The notes: generated by a model not told the origin, from the letters alone. DNA of 64,000 nt from Xenococcus sp. MO_188.B8 (GCA_030065615.1 JASJDR010000022.1:17698-81697); one strand, 5' to 3'. Positions 9,620 to 19,818 are shown, counted from the first letter of the stretch. Numbers and translations: made by a program.

Positions 9620-9756
9620 GAGGGATGTTACGAAAAAATCCTTCGTTCTTTAAATATACTTCACATTAAAGAATTTAAGGTTTATAATTAGAGAAATGTT
9701 ACGCAATAATAAATTCAGTAGGAGGGATGACAAGGTTTATAATGCCAGAAGGTAAA

Positions 9757-10472
<716 letters not shown>

Positions 10473-10621
10473 CAAAATTAGCAGCTAGTAAAGTTGACAA
10501 ATATCGCAGCAATTTAGGTTTAATCCCACTAATTCTAGGAATTAATAACAATAAAAGCTTTAAAAATGCTTATTTAACTATAAGATAACAGATTTCATAT
10601 TTCGTTAAAGAAAAGTCAATT

Positions 10622-10873
10622 ATGAATAAAGTGCAAAGAATTCCCTGTCCCAATTGTGGTGCCAATGCGATTCGTCGCTATTTTCTTGACAGGGAAGCTA
10701 TTTCCAGTAGCTGCCCTAATCAACAAGTTATACACACAGAATGCCCTGTTTGCGATTACCTAATGACGACCTGTTATCTTAATGGCAATGTTCTGGAAGC
10801 TCATGGGGGGAATAATTCTATCATCGAGAGAAAACCCAGTGTCACTCCATCTTATTCTTTAACTCATTGCTGA
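10622..10873 (+). CDS. Small zinc-ribbon protein
   Basis: An 83-residue protein with CPNC at residues 9-12 and CPVC at 41-44, a complete four-cysteine zinc ribbon, followed by DYLMTTCYLNGNVLEAHGG. Similar small cyanobacterial proteins are sometimes mis-named PriA because they match its zinc-binding part; there is no helicase domain here. The C-terminal 20 residues are low in structure. Function unknown. Confidence 0.7.
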   Translation: MNKVQRIPCPNCGANAIRRYFLDREAISSSCPNQQVIHTECPVCDYLMTTCYLNGNVLEAHGGNNSIIERKPSVTPSYSLTHC

Positions 10874-11162
10874 AATAGTTAACCGCTACGCCGTTTTACC
10901 CTAGTTTACGACCTGGATAAACCAGGTGGGTTCAAGCGATATTTGCTTCCATTTCCGAGTCCAGGCACGGTCTACTTCCACAATATCAAGCTCAAGCCCT
11001 TATAAAATAAAGCATAGATCATAAACTATGGAGGCAGTCACCAACGTAGTAGTTAAACTTTCTCCATCTTAATCATTTTTATTTTTTTTGCAAGGGGAAT
11101 ATTTTTAAAGATGAAGGATGAATTATGAAGGATGAGGAAGAACTAACAATCAGTCACAATAA

Positions 11163-12917
11163 CTAAGCTGGATAAATTCTGAGGCGACGATTGGGTTCTT
11201 CTCCAAAACTATCGGATTGCAAATGATAATGTTCTACAAGCTCATGCTGCATTTTCCGAATTTTAGAAGAACGAGGCAATAATTCTACCGGTTGTCCTTG
11301 GGGAATAACTATCTGTTCTACTGCCAATCTAGCTTCTTCTAAGGCTTCGATTTCATCATCATTGCCAGCTTGAGTAAACAAACGAGCGTCAGTAGCCTCT
11401 GGCATATTGGGATCTTCGAGCTGTAATAATTGACGCAATGTCCGAGTAATCTGGGGAATGGTATTAGATTTCACGGCATGGATAGCAATATTACGGGTTT
11501 TAGCTAGTTGTCGCAGTCGAGAATGATGCTTGATTTGCGATCGCAGTGCTACGACGACATCGGCATTATCTAAATCCTTGGTTAAGACAATAGGTAAATC
11601 TAAGACCTCGATGACTCGTTCTATTTGAGAGCGACCGATGCCATAGGGATAGATATAAACAGGCCAATCTTCCCCATTAGGGCCTGGGGTTCTAATTTTG
11701 CTACTGTTAGGGTCTTGAGTTTGCCAAGACTCTTCCAGCATAATTTCAAATTCAGGATTGGTTTTGTGCTTTTTTTTTCTACTTAAAGGGGCAATCGGCG
11801 TCATTTTACCCGAAGCACGCCAACCTCTAGGACTGAGGGGCGCGACAATTGAAGAAGTGCGAGACGAAACGCCATTGATTTGAGTCACAGCTTCCTGCTC
11901 AATAATGGAAACTTTCCCACTATCATCTACAGTTCTAATTTGGCTTGCTGGTTGAATGCCCCGTAACAGACTATCGATGGTTTGAGCGGTATCTTCATGG
12001 ACAATCCATTTTTGACGCTCCAGCATTTCTACCGCGATCGCAAATGTTGGGGGCGCTTTCCGCTCCAAAACTGTTTTTTGAGAGCGTCTACGACGAGCTT
12101 CATCATCACCAAGGGTAACGGCTTGAATCCCCCCAACCAGATCAGAAAGAGTAGGATTTTTAATCAAGTTTTCCAGGGCATTACCATGAGCTGTGCCCAC
12201 TAATTGGACTCCTCTTTCGGCAATGGTGCGAGCCGCCAAAGCTTCCAACTCTGTGCCAATTTCATCAATCACGATTACTTCCGGCATATGATTTTCCACT
12301 GCCTCGATCATCACCTGATGTTGCAGTTCAGGACGAGCTACTTGCATCCTTCTGGCACGACCAATTGCCGGATGGGGAATATCGCCATCTCCCGCAATTT
12401 CGTTGGAAGTATCGATAATCACAACCCGTTTTTCGAGATCGTCAGCTAAAACCCGAGCAATTTCCCGTAAGGCAGTGGTTTTGCCAACTCCTGGACGACC
12501 TAGTAACAAAATTGACTCACCAGTTTCTACTAAGTCGCGAATCATCACAATCGTCCCAAAAACCGCTCGACCAATCCGACAAGTCAAACCGATGATATCT
12601 CCCGCGCGATTACGCATAGCACTGATACGATGTAAAGTTCTTTCGATTCCGGCACGGTTGTCACCACCAAACATCCCGACTCTTTCGATAGAATATTGCA
12701 GATCTTCTTTTGATATCGACTCTGACCCCAAATAGCAGACTTCATTACGAAAACGAGCTTCAGGTAATCTTCCCAAATCCATCACGACTTCGATCAGGTT
12801 ATCTTTTTGGGGATGAACTTCGATCTTGTCTCGAATCACTTTAGGAAATATCCTCAACAATTCGTCGAGGTTATCAGTAGTTTGCATTCTGTGAGCAGGA
12901 ATTTGCTGTTGTGTCAT
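11163..12917 (-). CDS. SpoIIIAA/Ycf45-like AAA ATPase with C-terminal R3H domain
   Basis: A 584-residue protein. The N-terminal 330 residues form a SpoIIIAA-like AAA ATPase: Walker A GRPGVGKTT at about 140-148, VVIIDTSNEIAGDGDIPH near 165, and VIVIDEIGTELEA as Walker B. A basic linker with KKKHK follows, then a C-terminal segment from about residue 400 ending in an R3H single-stranded nucleic-acid-binding motif (RKMQHELVEHYHLQSDSFG, then RRLRI). Plastid Ycf45 is the ATPase part of this family. The fused R3H form is typical of cyanobacteria. The role is probably in nucleic-acid handling, not experimentally defined to my knowledge. Confidence 0.85.
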   Translation of the reverse strand: MTQQQIPAHRMQTTDNLDELLRIFPKVIRDKIEVHPQKDNLIEVVMDLGRLPEARFRNEVCYLGSESISKEDLQYSIERVGMFGGDNRAGIERTLHRISAMRNRAGDIIGLTCRIGRAVFGTIVMIRDLVETGESILLLGRPGVGKTTALREIARVLADDLEKRVVIIDTSNEIAGDGDIPHPAIGRARRMQVARPELQHQVMIEAVENHMPEVIVIDEIGTELEALAARTIAERGVQLVGTAHGNALENLIKNPTLSDLVGGIQAVTLGDDEARRRRSQKTVLERKAPPTFAIAVEMLERQKWIVHEDTAQTIDSLLRGIQPASQIRTVDDSGKVSIIEQEAVTQINGVSSRTSSIVAPLSPRGWRASGKMTPIAPLSRKKKHKTNPEFEIMLEESWQTQDPNSSKIRTPGPNGEDWPVYIYPYGIGRSQIERVIEVLDLPIVLTKDLDNADVVVALRSQIKHHSRLRQLAKTRNIAIHAVKSNTIPQITRTLRQLLQLEDPNMPEATDARLFTQAGNDDEIEALEEARLAVEQIVIPQGQPVELLPRSSKIRKMQHELVEHYHLQSDSFGEEPNRRLRIYPA

Positions 12918-12959
12918 TCAAATTATTTTTAAAAAGTGCTAGGTATTAGGGGCTGGGGA

Positions 12960-14069
12960 CTAGTTTTTTAGTAAAGGAGAATATTTAATTTGGGAAACTA
13001 GATTATGGGCGATTGCCACTGACTCCTCTAGTAAATCAGGATGATTTTCTAACTGTTTGGCGGAATGATTATCTGAATAATTAATCATTTCTAATTTTTC
13101 TAAAATTGGTGAGATTAAAGATCGAGCATAACTACCATAGGCAACTCCCGAAACCCATCTATTAGTGACTTCAAAGCTCTTTGCTTGGTACTTTAACATT
13201 TTTTCCGCTTGGAGTTTAGTTACAGTGTAATCATTTGTACCGCCTGCTAGTTGTATATATCCTGGTAAACCTGCTTGGATTGCTTTTTGAGCGAATTTCA
13301 CCGCAAGATGAGTCGTTCCCATGCCAATATCACCACTCATAGGACGACCATCAGTTTGCCAAATCAAAGGACAAGGTAAAGGTTGAATCAGTTCAACCAG
13401 AGCTTGTAAATAGGGAATCGCATCCTGATGGTAAGAACAACTAATGGCAAGTATTTGTAACTTATCAATACCCGAAGAAATTTCTGACCATAATCTTTTA
13501 AAATCGGCAAAATGCCCGACTTGAGTGTGAATTTCGATCGCATCTATACCCATTTCATCAACCAGAGAAACCACTGCTTGCGGCGTAGAGACGTAGGAAC
13601 GAGTTGTAATTAATTGTTCTGGACAAATAGGTAAACAACGACCACAGCCATAACAAAGGCGATCGATCACCCCAGAGAATTCGGTGGCGACATCACTAAA
13701 AGCGATCGCGTTGGCACCGCAAATTGTTTCGCAAGGACGAGAACATTCTGCTGGACATTGGGTAACATCAAATTCTGCTTTTCTAAAATGAGGATCTTCT
13801 CCATCATTAATACTGATCATCAGCAAGGGTTTGTTTTTGCCCTTCAATTCCCGATCGAGATCTGGGCAATTTTGAGCTGCTTGGATACCTTCTTGGACAG
13901 CGGTAATTACAGCATAATCTGCAGCGACATCAATACAGTCAACTCCTGCTAGGGTATAAATCAAAGCTAAACTACGAACTGCAGGAAGATGTTGATAACT
14001 AGCTCCGCAAATTAGTTTGAACCAGTTACCCTCAGTTAATGAATGCAATCGGTATGTTTTATCCTTCAC
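12960..14069 (-). CDS. ldpA: Circadian clock input protein LdpA
   Basis: A 369-residue iron-sulfur protein. Two cysteine clusters, Cys105/109/113/117 and Cys139/142/145/149, supply ligands for two 4Fe-4S-type centres, and the C-terminal part (QTDGRPMSGDIGMGTTHLAV, then GYIQLAGGTNDYTVTKL) is specific to LdpA. In Synechococcus elongatus LdpA senses redox state and adjusts the period of the Kai clock in response to light. The gene lies 42 bp downstream of nothing on its own strand but directly upstream of the R3H ATPase gene, an arrangement that suggests cotranscription. Length and motifs agree with the family. Confidence 0.88.
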   Translation of the reverse strand: MKDKTYRLHSLTEGNWFKLICGASYQHLPAVRSLALIYTLAGVDCIDVAADYAVITAVQEGIQAAQNCPDLDRELKGKNKPLLMISINDGEDPHFRKAEFDVTQCPAECSRPCETICGANAIAFSDVATEFSGVIDRLCYGCGRCLPICPEQLITTRSYVSTPQAVVSLVDEMGIDAIEIHTQVGHFADFKRLWSEISSGIDKLQILAISCSYHQDAIPYLQALVELIQPLPCPLIWQTDGRPMSGDIGMGTTHLAVKFAQKAIQAGLPGYIQLAGGTNDYTVTKLQAEKMLKYQAKSFEVTNRWVSGVAYGSYARSLISPILEKLEMINYSDNHSAKQLENHPDLLEESVAIAHNLVSQIKYSPLLKN

Positions 14070-14248
14070 ACTCTTATCATATCAGGGGATCGGTCTTCGT
14101 TTTTTGATTTTATAGATGGTCTTGAGGATGAGGAGAATGAAAGAAAGGAAGAACAAGGAACGAGATTTAAAAAGCTAAGGATCTAAACCGCGTCTAGTTT
14201 GAAACCCCTAAAGCCATAAATACCTAAAAGAAAGACTTACTATTAGAT

Positions 14249-14620
14249 TTGAAAAATATACAAATAAATTTGTTTCCCTACTTAGAAAAAGCAGACGGTA
14301 GAAAGTTTTTAGCCTACTTAAAACTGGCAATCAACAACTGTCCTTTCAGAATCGGATTTAGGACGATAGGGCGATTAGAAAAGCGATCGCAAATGCTTTT
14401 CCTGAACATGTTGTTTTAACAGACGAAGCTTTCCATATAGAATATTGTAGCGGTTTGGTAAATCTTCAAAGTTGCGTTTTTTTTATTTCTTTGGGATGCG
14501 ATGAGATATTTCCATTAGAAGTGGGAAAAAATTATGGCAATGTTTCTTTTCCCACTCGAATTCTTTAGTCGCCAAGAATTAGTGAAAACTTTTAAATCCT
14601 TAGCAGAGGTTCTTTCTTGA
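14249..14620 (+). pseudogene. Frameshifted gene of unknown family
   Basis: Protein-like sequence continues across three frames. Frame one gives LFPYLEKADGRKFLAYL and runs to about 14365. Frame two picks up with AIANAFPEHVVLTDEAF, then IEYCSGLVNLQSCVFFISLG, ending at a TAG at about 14568. The third frame gives FSRQELVKTFKSLAEVLS and stops at 14620. The pieces would join into one protein of about 125 residues. Two frameshifts and the lack of a good start codon argue for a decayed gene. I do not recognise the family. Confidence 0.5.
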
Positions 14621-14685
14621 TAATTTTTCTAATATCTTACCTGATTACACTACTGTAATTGAGGAAATTGTGTTAACTAGAAAAC

Positions 14686-14895
14686 TCAACTATGAGTTCT
14701 AGATTTTTGGCTATACTTTTGCTTTTTACTGTGTATTAAGTAAACTCCATATATCAGTACTAGTATTTGTACTGGCACTATTGTCAGATAGCCTTTAAGG
14801 AATATATTAATATCTAAATTAGAAAACATGGAAAAGTAACCCGCTCCTAAAGCTACAAAGAAAACTTTGCTCGTAACTCTTTTAAATTTAAGCAT
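14686..14895 (-). CDS. Small membrane protein
   Basis: A 69-residue protein with two likely membrane helices (VFFVALGAGYFSMF and YLTIVPVQILVLIYGVYLI) and a basic C-terminus. It starts 6 bp after the stop of the TM2 gene, so the two form an operon. Not a family I recognise; the tight linkage suggests a partner role for the TM2 protein. Confidence 0.6.
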   Translation of the reverse strand: MLKFKRVTSKVFFVALGAGYFSMFSNLDINIFLKGYLTIVPVQILVLIYGVYLIHSKKQKYSQKSRTHS

Positions 14896-14901
14896 TAGTC
14901 A

Positions 14902-15168
14902 CTAAAACCAACCTTTTTTTGATGCCATATAGATATTGTAAAACTCATCATCAGATTTAGTTAAATACATAATTCCCTCAATCAAACCTATGATACCCAT
15001 GACTGGTGAGCCAATGCCACAGGTTAAAACGCTAACCAATAGCATTATCAATCCTTCGGTAGTATAACCTAAAATAAACTTATGAATTCCTAAAGCTCCT
15101 AAGAGAATACCACAGATACCACAAGCAATCTTCTTCCCACTAACATTTACACTCTGGGGATTAGTCAT
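14902..15168 (-). CDS. TM2 domain protein
   Basis: An 88-residue membrane protein with the TM2 pattern: two helices separated by a short turn, GILLGALGIHKFILGYTTEGLIM followed by LLVSVLTCGIGSPVMGIIGLIEG, with the typical GxHKFxLG turn. TM2 proteins are small inner-membrane proteins of unclear role. It is the first gene of a two-gene unit with 14686-14895 and is divergent from the DUF2752 gene; TM2 and DUF2752 genes are often neighbours in bacteria. Confidence 0.82.
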   Translation of the reverse strand: MTNPQSVNVSGKKIACGICGILLGALGIHKFILGYTTEGLIMLLVSVLTCGIGSPVMGIIGLIEGIMYLTKSDDEFYNIYMASKKGWF

Positions 15169-15282
15169 AGTTTTTCCTCACTAATTTTTAATGGATTACT
15201 TTAATCGAACAATAGTATACTCAGACAAATTGATATTTGTCTTCAGCGACTATACTAGAAAAATTAAATCGAATCTGTCGTT

Positions 15283-15693
15283 ATGTCATACAAAAAAGTT
15301 CAACTAGCATTAATATATTTTTTAACGGCTTTAGTAGTTACGATTTTATATAGTTTTAATCCAGCTGATCATAGTAATATTTATCCTCCAAGTTTATCTA
15401 GAGACTGGGGAGGATTTTATTGCCCTGGTTGCGGAATTTTAAGAGCTTTACATCAATTACTACATGGAAACTGGCAAGCAGCTTTAAGGCTTAATCCATT
15501 ATTTATAATATGCTTACCCTATTTTTTTTATTGGATAATACCCTATTTCTTTCAGTATTTTTATGGAGTAAACTTGTACTCTATTTATCATAAAAATAAA
15601 CAAATATTAGTAACTATAACTGTTTGCTTAGTTTATGGACTGTTGAGGAATATTCCTAACCCAATTTTTTCTTGGTTAGTTCCTCCTAGTTAA
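15283..15693 (+). CDS. DUF2752 membrane protein
   Basis: A 136-residue membrane protein with an N-terminal helix, the family hallmark FYCPGCGILRALHQLLHGNW at about 47-66 (CPxCG followed by a conserved Arg and His), and two further hydrophobic segments. DUF2752 proteins are integral membrane proteins of unknown function; the CPxCG motif suggests metal or redox chemistry. It is divergent from the TM2 operon. Confidence 0.82.
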   Translation: MSYKKVQLALIYFLTALVVTILYSFNPADHSNIYPPSLSRDWGGFYCPGCGILRALHQLLHGNWQAALRLNPLFIICLPYFFYWIIPYFFQYFYGVNLYSIYHKNKQILVTITVCLVYGLLRNIPNPIFSWLVPPS

Positions 15694-15733
15694 TCAAAGC
15701 AGCCTTCAATATTATCGGAAATGTAGAGACTTT

Positions 15734-15788
15734 GGCGAGAGGTTCACTCGTTCCTCGTGGTCTCGCAAAGCGAGGCGCTGCGCGATCA
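15734..15788. repeat. 55-bp dispersed repeat, copy A
   Basis: This 55-bp segment is identical to 16808-16862. It contains nested inverted words (GGCGAGAGG, TCTCGC, GCGAGGCGC) and so can fold into hairpins. It is followed by further hairpin modules to about 15852 (CAGGCAAAACCTGG, GGTCTGCAAAGCAGATC). An open frame through this stretch is an artefact of the repeat. Confidence 0.9.
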
Positions 15789-15938
15789 GGCAAAACCTGG
15801 CACTACGCGGTCTGCAAAGCAGATCTCTTCGCGCCCCGCGTAGCGGATCGCAAATTGCTAAAATCAGCTCAGCCAAAAAATTTTTAAACTCAGGTTTCTG
15901 AAGTTTTCGGTTCAAAGTGCGATTAGGTCTTAGGGTTT

Positions 15939-16718
15939 TTAAAAGAGTAAAATTATCTCCCCGACTGTAAGTTTTAATTGCTCTCTAGCACTACCACCAT
16001 TCACCGCAATTTCTACATAACCATGACTTCCCACTAAAGCTAGGGGCTCTCCCTTAGCAACATCACTGTAAGTTTTTGCCGAGGGAATTCTGTGATTAGC
16101 AATTGCAATTGTCCAGTCTCGATCGCTAATCAGATCCACAGGAATATTACTAATAAGATTACCAAAGCGATCGCAATATTGAATACAACCAGTTATCGAA
16201 GTTTCTGTTACTTGTAATGCAGGTAAAGGCAAAGTAACCAAACTCTCTAGAGATATGGCTTCCCCCAATGATTCTAAAGCAACCCCTTCAGCTAAATGAG
16301 CTCCAACTGGGGCAAAAATATCTCTGCCGTGAAAAGTCTGGCTCGGATTAGGAGTTAACCAATATTTACTATTATTTAATTCTACTGCTTTGATCCCAGG
16401 GCTAGCATCTAGTATCCCGGTAAATATTCCATTGTCGGGTCCTACGAGAAACCCTTGCGGAAATTGAATCGCTACTCCTCTGCGATCGCTGCCAACTCCT
16501 GGATCTACTACCGCAACATAAACGGTATTGTCTGGAAAATAACGATAAGCATTGAGTAAGGAAAATCTGGCTGCGATCAGATCTTGAGGCGGAATGTTAT
16601 GGCTAAGATCGATGACTGATAAGCGAGGATTGATTTTCGCGATTACACCTTTCATCACACCAACATAAACATCTTGCAAGCCAAAGTCAGTTAAAAGAGC
16701 AACTATATTATTCGGCAC
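15939..16718 (-). CDS. SAM hydrolase (DUF62; chlorinase/fluorinase-like fold)
   Basis: A 259-residue protein of the SAM hydroxide adenosyltransferase family. Family motifs are LLTDFGLQDVYVGVMKG at the N-terminus, IDLSHNIPPQD near 37, VVDPGVGSDRRGVA near 70 and GPDNGIFTG near 94, with the C-terminal barrel after residue 170. Members of this family that lack the halogenase loop hydrolyse S-adenosylmethionine to adenosine and methionine. I see the usual hydrolase residues (Asp and Arg in VDPGVGSDRR). The gene is flanked by two identical 55-bp repeats (15734-15788 and 16808-16862). Confidence 0.85.
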   Translation of the reverse strand: MPNNIVALLTDFGLQDVYVGVMKGVIAKINPRLSVIDLSHNIPPQDLIAARFSLLNAYRYFPDNTVYVAVVDPGVGSDRRGVAIQFPQGFLVGPDNGIFTGILDASPGIKAVELNNSKYWLTPNPSQTFHGRDIFAPVGAHLAEGVALESLGEAISLESLVTLPLPALQVTETSITGCIQYCDRFGNLISNIPVDLISDRDWTIAIANHRIPSAKTYSDVAKGEPLALVGSHGYVEIAVNGGSAREQLKLTVGEIILLF

Positions 16719-17133
16719 AGCTACTTTATGAGTAATAGGGATGGTTCAAGAGGCTGAAAGTTTTATGGTTTCTGAATTTTTTTAGTTAATATAATAAGGT
16801 TAACAAGGGCGAGAGGTTCACTCGTTCCTCGTGGTCTCGCAAAGCGAGGCGCTGCGCGATCACTTATCACAATTATAATTTTATTGTTTCATAATGGGAG
16901 TGGTGACTCTCATACATAAACCACAATATTCCAATTATGAAATAAGAACATAAAACGGAGTAATCTAAAAATTCTTTGATTGAGAGATTTTTTCCGTTAA
17001 TAAATATCAATTATTAATATTTAAATAAGTGGTTTGGGTTAACTTAACGTTAACCCAACGAAAGTTTAGAACAGTTTAGATTGGCAAAATTTATCCTGAT
17101 TAGATGGTTACAATTTTTGCTTGATTGGCAATG
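16719..17133. other. Intergenic, about 415 bp, repeat plus hairpin
   Basis: It holds the second 55-bp repeat copy (16808-16862) and a perfect hairpin (TTGGGTTAAC, five-base loop, GTTAACCCAA, 17034-17058). The hairpin lies about 75 bp past the stop of the pentapeptide-repeat gene and could end its transcript, although no T-run follows. No gene was found. Confidence 0.55.
16808..16862. repeat. 55-bp dispersed repeat, copy B
   Basis: Identical over 55 bases to 15734-15788 and in the same orientation, so the two copies bracket the SAM hydrolase gene. The sequence outside the repeat differs between copies. Related but diverged words (GCGAGGCGCTTCACGATCA) occur at 51281-51299. Confidence 0.9.
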
Positions 17134-17802
17134 CTAATCATAGGCACCAAACTGGGAGACATCTCCGTTATAGATCGTATCATTTGGCATCCTCGCTTTA
17201 AATAAATCTGCATCAGTGAAATTAGTATTAGTCAGAGTAGCCCCTGATAATCTCACATTTTCCATCAAAGAATCAGAAAAATCCCCATTGGACAAATTAG
17301 AGCTCGATAAATAGGCGTTGTAGAAATCTGCCTCTTGGGCGACAACATTAGACAAATCCGCATCAGTGACGATCGCATATTCTAGTTCAGCCTCTGTTAG
17401 AGTCGCACCAGACAAGATTGCCTCACTCATCTCGGCATTATTCAATTTTGCATCCGAGAGATCGGCATCAGTCAGAATAGCATTGTTTAACTTTGTCCCT
17501 AGCATCAAAGCTTCTGATAAATTAGCTCCTGTTAGATTAGCGCCGTTTAGCTTGGCTTCATTGAGCAAGCTTGCCGACAGATCAGCTCCCGATAAATTCG
17601 CCTCAAGGAGTGCACTGCCATACAAATCTATATCCGATAAATCGGCGTTTGTTAGATCGCATCCATTACATTCATTTGTCGCTTTTAAGTGAATGTAATC
17701 TTGGTTAACAAAAGCATTGGCTGGAAAACTAAACAGCGTCAAGCTGAGGAGAGTTGTGAGGATAAAAGCAGAAACTTTACGAAACCAAGGTTTAATATTC
17801 AT
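17134..17802 (-). CDS. Secreted pentapeptide-repeat protein
   Basis: A 222-residue protein with a classic signal peptide (basic start MNIKPWFRKV, hydrophobic LTTLLSLTLFSFPANA, cleavage after ANA). From about residue 45 the chain is almost entirely A(D/N)LxX pentapeptide repeats (ANLSG, ADLSA, AKLNG, ANLTG), which form a right-handed quadrilateral beta-helix. Cyanobacteria export many such proteins to the thylakoid lumen or periplasm, with mostly unknown roles. CNGC near residue 46 could form a disulfide capping the helix. Monocistronic by context. Confidence 0.85.
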   Translation of the reverse strand: MNIKPWFRKVSAFILTTLLSLTLFSFPANAFVNQDYIHLKATNECNGCDLTNADLSDIDLYGSALLEANLSGADLSASLLNEAKLNGANLTGANLSEALMLGTKLNNAILTDADLSDAKLNNAEMSEAILSGATLTEAELEYAIVTDADLSNVVAQEADFYNAYLSSSNLSNGDFSDSLMENVRLSGATLTNTNFTDADLFKARMPNDTIYNGDVSQFGAYD

Positions 17803-18060
17803 ATTTCACTTCTAATTAAGGGTATTTTCTAGGCAATAAATCTCACAGGACTTAGGCAGTAACAATATTTGTAGATGCTTAATCAATACTGCTGGGGTAA
17901 GGAAAATTGCTAGTTTAGACAAGCAAGAGGAAGCAGAGGCAATAGTTATCAAAATTAGCCTTTCTACCAACTATTTAATTCCCCCATCGTGCCCGTAAAA
18001 AAGCTAATGGCAAAGCAATTTTAAACTACATTAATAAGTTATGCGTCAGTCCTGTCCAAA

Positions 18061-18549
18061 TTAACTAAGGCTAACAGAAGGAGGGTCACTCCAAGTCCCA
18101 TAGCCTGGAGCTTTTGCACCGGGGGGGTTGACCCCAACTGCTCGCCAAACAAGTCCTTCAGGATAGGCTTGGGCACTAGGAATAAAGGTCTTATCATCTT
18201 TACCAGTACCATACCAATTCTGCCATGCAGGGGGAAGTTGTTCCCAGGTGGATGTATACCATAGTTTGATGATATTACGGGCAACTGGACCTCGTTTTGC
18301 CGATGCCAAAATCTTAGAACTCAATCCCTCGGTTAAAATAGAGGGGTCATATTTCTTTTTTGCCCTCTTGTCGAGATCATGAAAGATCTCTAGCAATTCT
18401 CCAAGTATTTCGCTACCAATGATTCCCCAAATGGTGTCAAAATAGAGTTCAGCTTGACCTGTTCCTTCAAGATCAAACCGAGAAAATCCCGTGACCACTG
18501 CGGAGAAATCAAGGAAATAGTCCATCAAATCAGATTTATCAATACTCAC
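18061..18549 (-). CDS. Small subunit of membrane-type sugar dehydrogenase (FAD-SLDH family)
   Basis: A 162-residue protein resembling the small subunit of FAD-dependent sorbitol/fructose dehydrogenases (PF12318): FLDFSAVVTGFSRFDL at the N-terminus, a central helical part, and the closing WYTSTWEQLPPAWQNWYG. In known enzymes this subunit accompanies a GMC-type catalytic subunit and is needed for its maturation or export. That catalytic subunit is encoded two genes upstream (19885-21720) in the same direction, with a ferritin-like protein between. No Tat signal is obvious here, unlike many small subunits. Family assignment is moderately secure. Confidence 0.7.
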   Translation of the reverse strand: MSIDKSDLMDYFLDFSAVVTGFSRFDLEGTGQAELYFDTIWGIIGSEILGELLEIFHDLDKRAKKKYDPSILTEGLSSKILASAKRGPVARNIIKLWYTSTWEQLPPAWQNWYGTGKDDKTFIPSAQAYPEGLVWRAVGVNPPGAKAPGYGTWSDPPSVSLS

Positions 18550-18702
18550 TCGTTATTTACCTCCACAAAATTTTTAGCTTTGGTTTGCTCATCTTCGATT
18601 GGGTTTTTACCAATGGGAATGCGGTCAGTGTAGACTCCGTCGTTTTATCTCGATCCCGCTTGGCGGGACGGCGGAGTACGGCTGACTTCCCAGTTTTGCT
18701 TT

Positions 18703-19818
18703 TTACTCAAATTTAAAAATCGGGCCAGCATTAACCCCTTCCAATCCTGGAATAGGATTACGAATCAAACTATTAGCCAACTCTTTGAGTCGGAACATTC
18801 CTCCTACAGCAGGAAGCAACTGTTCAGGATTGCCATTAAAGGAATATTCAATCTCTGCGAGGAAGTCACTGTAAGCTTGTTGGAACTCCAGCGCATGAAG
18901 ATATAAATCTGAATCTGGATCACAATAGTTTCTTAGCTTACTCAGAGTAAGATTTTCCATAACCGGATAAACAGCGTCCCAATCTACAGTAAACTCGTTA
19001 CCCGTGGGCTGATCCGGCAGATCAGAATTTCGAGGGTCTTCCTTATCTATCACATAGGATTTCCCTAACTTTAATTGTTGGAAGCGACGGTAATGGCAAA
19101 GTTCCTTTTCCGAATCATAGATCGTTTCACTTCCAGACGCCTCTCCTTGGGTTTGAATGACGTACATGGCTTTGATCGCAGATTCAAGATCGGTCACTTT
19201 GATGATATCTCCTGCACCATCATAGTAATATTCAGGGGTAATTTGCTTGTTAGGATCACCAATGAATAAATTCTTACCCTCGTCCTTATACTTTTTATCG
19301 AGTGCCTTTAAGCCACGGATGATCTCTGTATAGAACAATCCAATGCTGTAGTAGCTCAGGTCATCTTTTTGACCGAGAAATTTTAAAAAATTATGCTTCA
19401 ATATTTGCGCGGGTCGAGATGCTACTAATGGTTTATCTTCAGCACTATGAGCAGCTCTTTCAATGTTGAGAAAAGTCTCTACTGTTTCTAGGCAAAACTT
19501 CTTTAAGGGAACAGTGAATTCCCTTTCTCCTGTGGGTAGGTAAGTGGGATAGGTAGGAACAAAGTCAGGGTTGGTTAACACTCCTTCGATGTTTCCTCCC
19601 ACAGCATTAAACACATTTGCTGCTAGAGTTAGATGGAGCATTTCCTCCACAGCAACGGAGCGAATAACGTGGAAAGCCTCTAGATTCGATCCTGGTTTCA
19701 GGGAATAAAGGGCGGTCAAATAAGGAGGAAGGGTTGCATGTTCTATGGCCATAGCCTGGGTCAGATAATAATGCAGGTCTTCAACCGTCGTAATCAACTC
19801 TAAAGTATCAGTAGTCAT
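18703..19818 (-). CDS. Ferritin-like protein (VioB-type domain)
   Basis: A 371-residue protein with an N-terminal ferritin-like domain (PF12902 type). Candidate metal ligands are Glu26 in MAIEHATLPPYL and Glu59/His62 in VAVEEMLHLTLAANVF. The ATG at 19818 has AGAGG eight bases upstream and is preferred to one 30 bases further out. VioB, RebD and StaD share this domain in indole-pigment pathways, but many members occur beside GMC oxidoreductases, as here, with unknown function. A role in oxygen or peroxide handling is possible but is inference. The stop is about 150 bp before the small-subunit gene. Confidence 0.75.
   Translation of the reverse strand: MTTDTLELITTVEDLHYYLTQAMAIEHATLPPYLTALYSLKPGSNLEAFHVIRSVAVEEMLHLTLAANVFNAVGGNIEGVLTNPDFVPTYPTYLPTGEREFTVPLKKFCLETVETFLNIERAAHSAEDKPLVASRPAQILKHNFLKFLGQKDDLSYYSIGLFYTEIIRGLKALDKKYKDEGKNLFIGDPNKQITPEYYYDGAGDIIKVTDLESAIKAMYVIQTQGEASGSETIYDSEKELCHYRRFQQLKLGKSYVIDKEDPRNSDLPDQPTGNEFTVDWDAVYPVMENLTLSKLRNYCDPDSDLYLHALEFQQAYSDFLAEIEYSFNGNPEQLLPAVGGMFRLKELANSLIRNPIPGLEGVNAGPIFKFE

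Noticed and set aside
10622..10873. PriA helicase
   Set aside because: Only the short zinc ribbon is present; the protein has no helicase motifs.
15712..15915. Sixty-seven-codon minus-strand frame
   Set aside because: It covers the 55-bp repeat and further hairpin modules and has no independent support.
17366..17692. Plus-strand frame opposite the pentapeptide-repeat gene
   Set aside because: An antisense shadow: the regular A(D/N)LxX coding keeps the other strand open. The minus-strand protein has a signal peptide and clear repeats.
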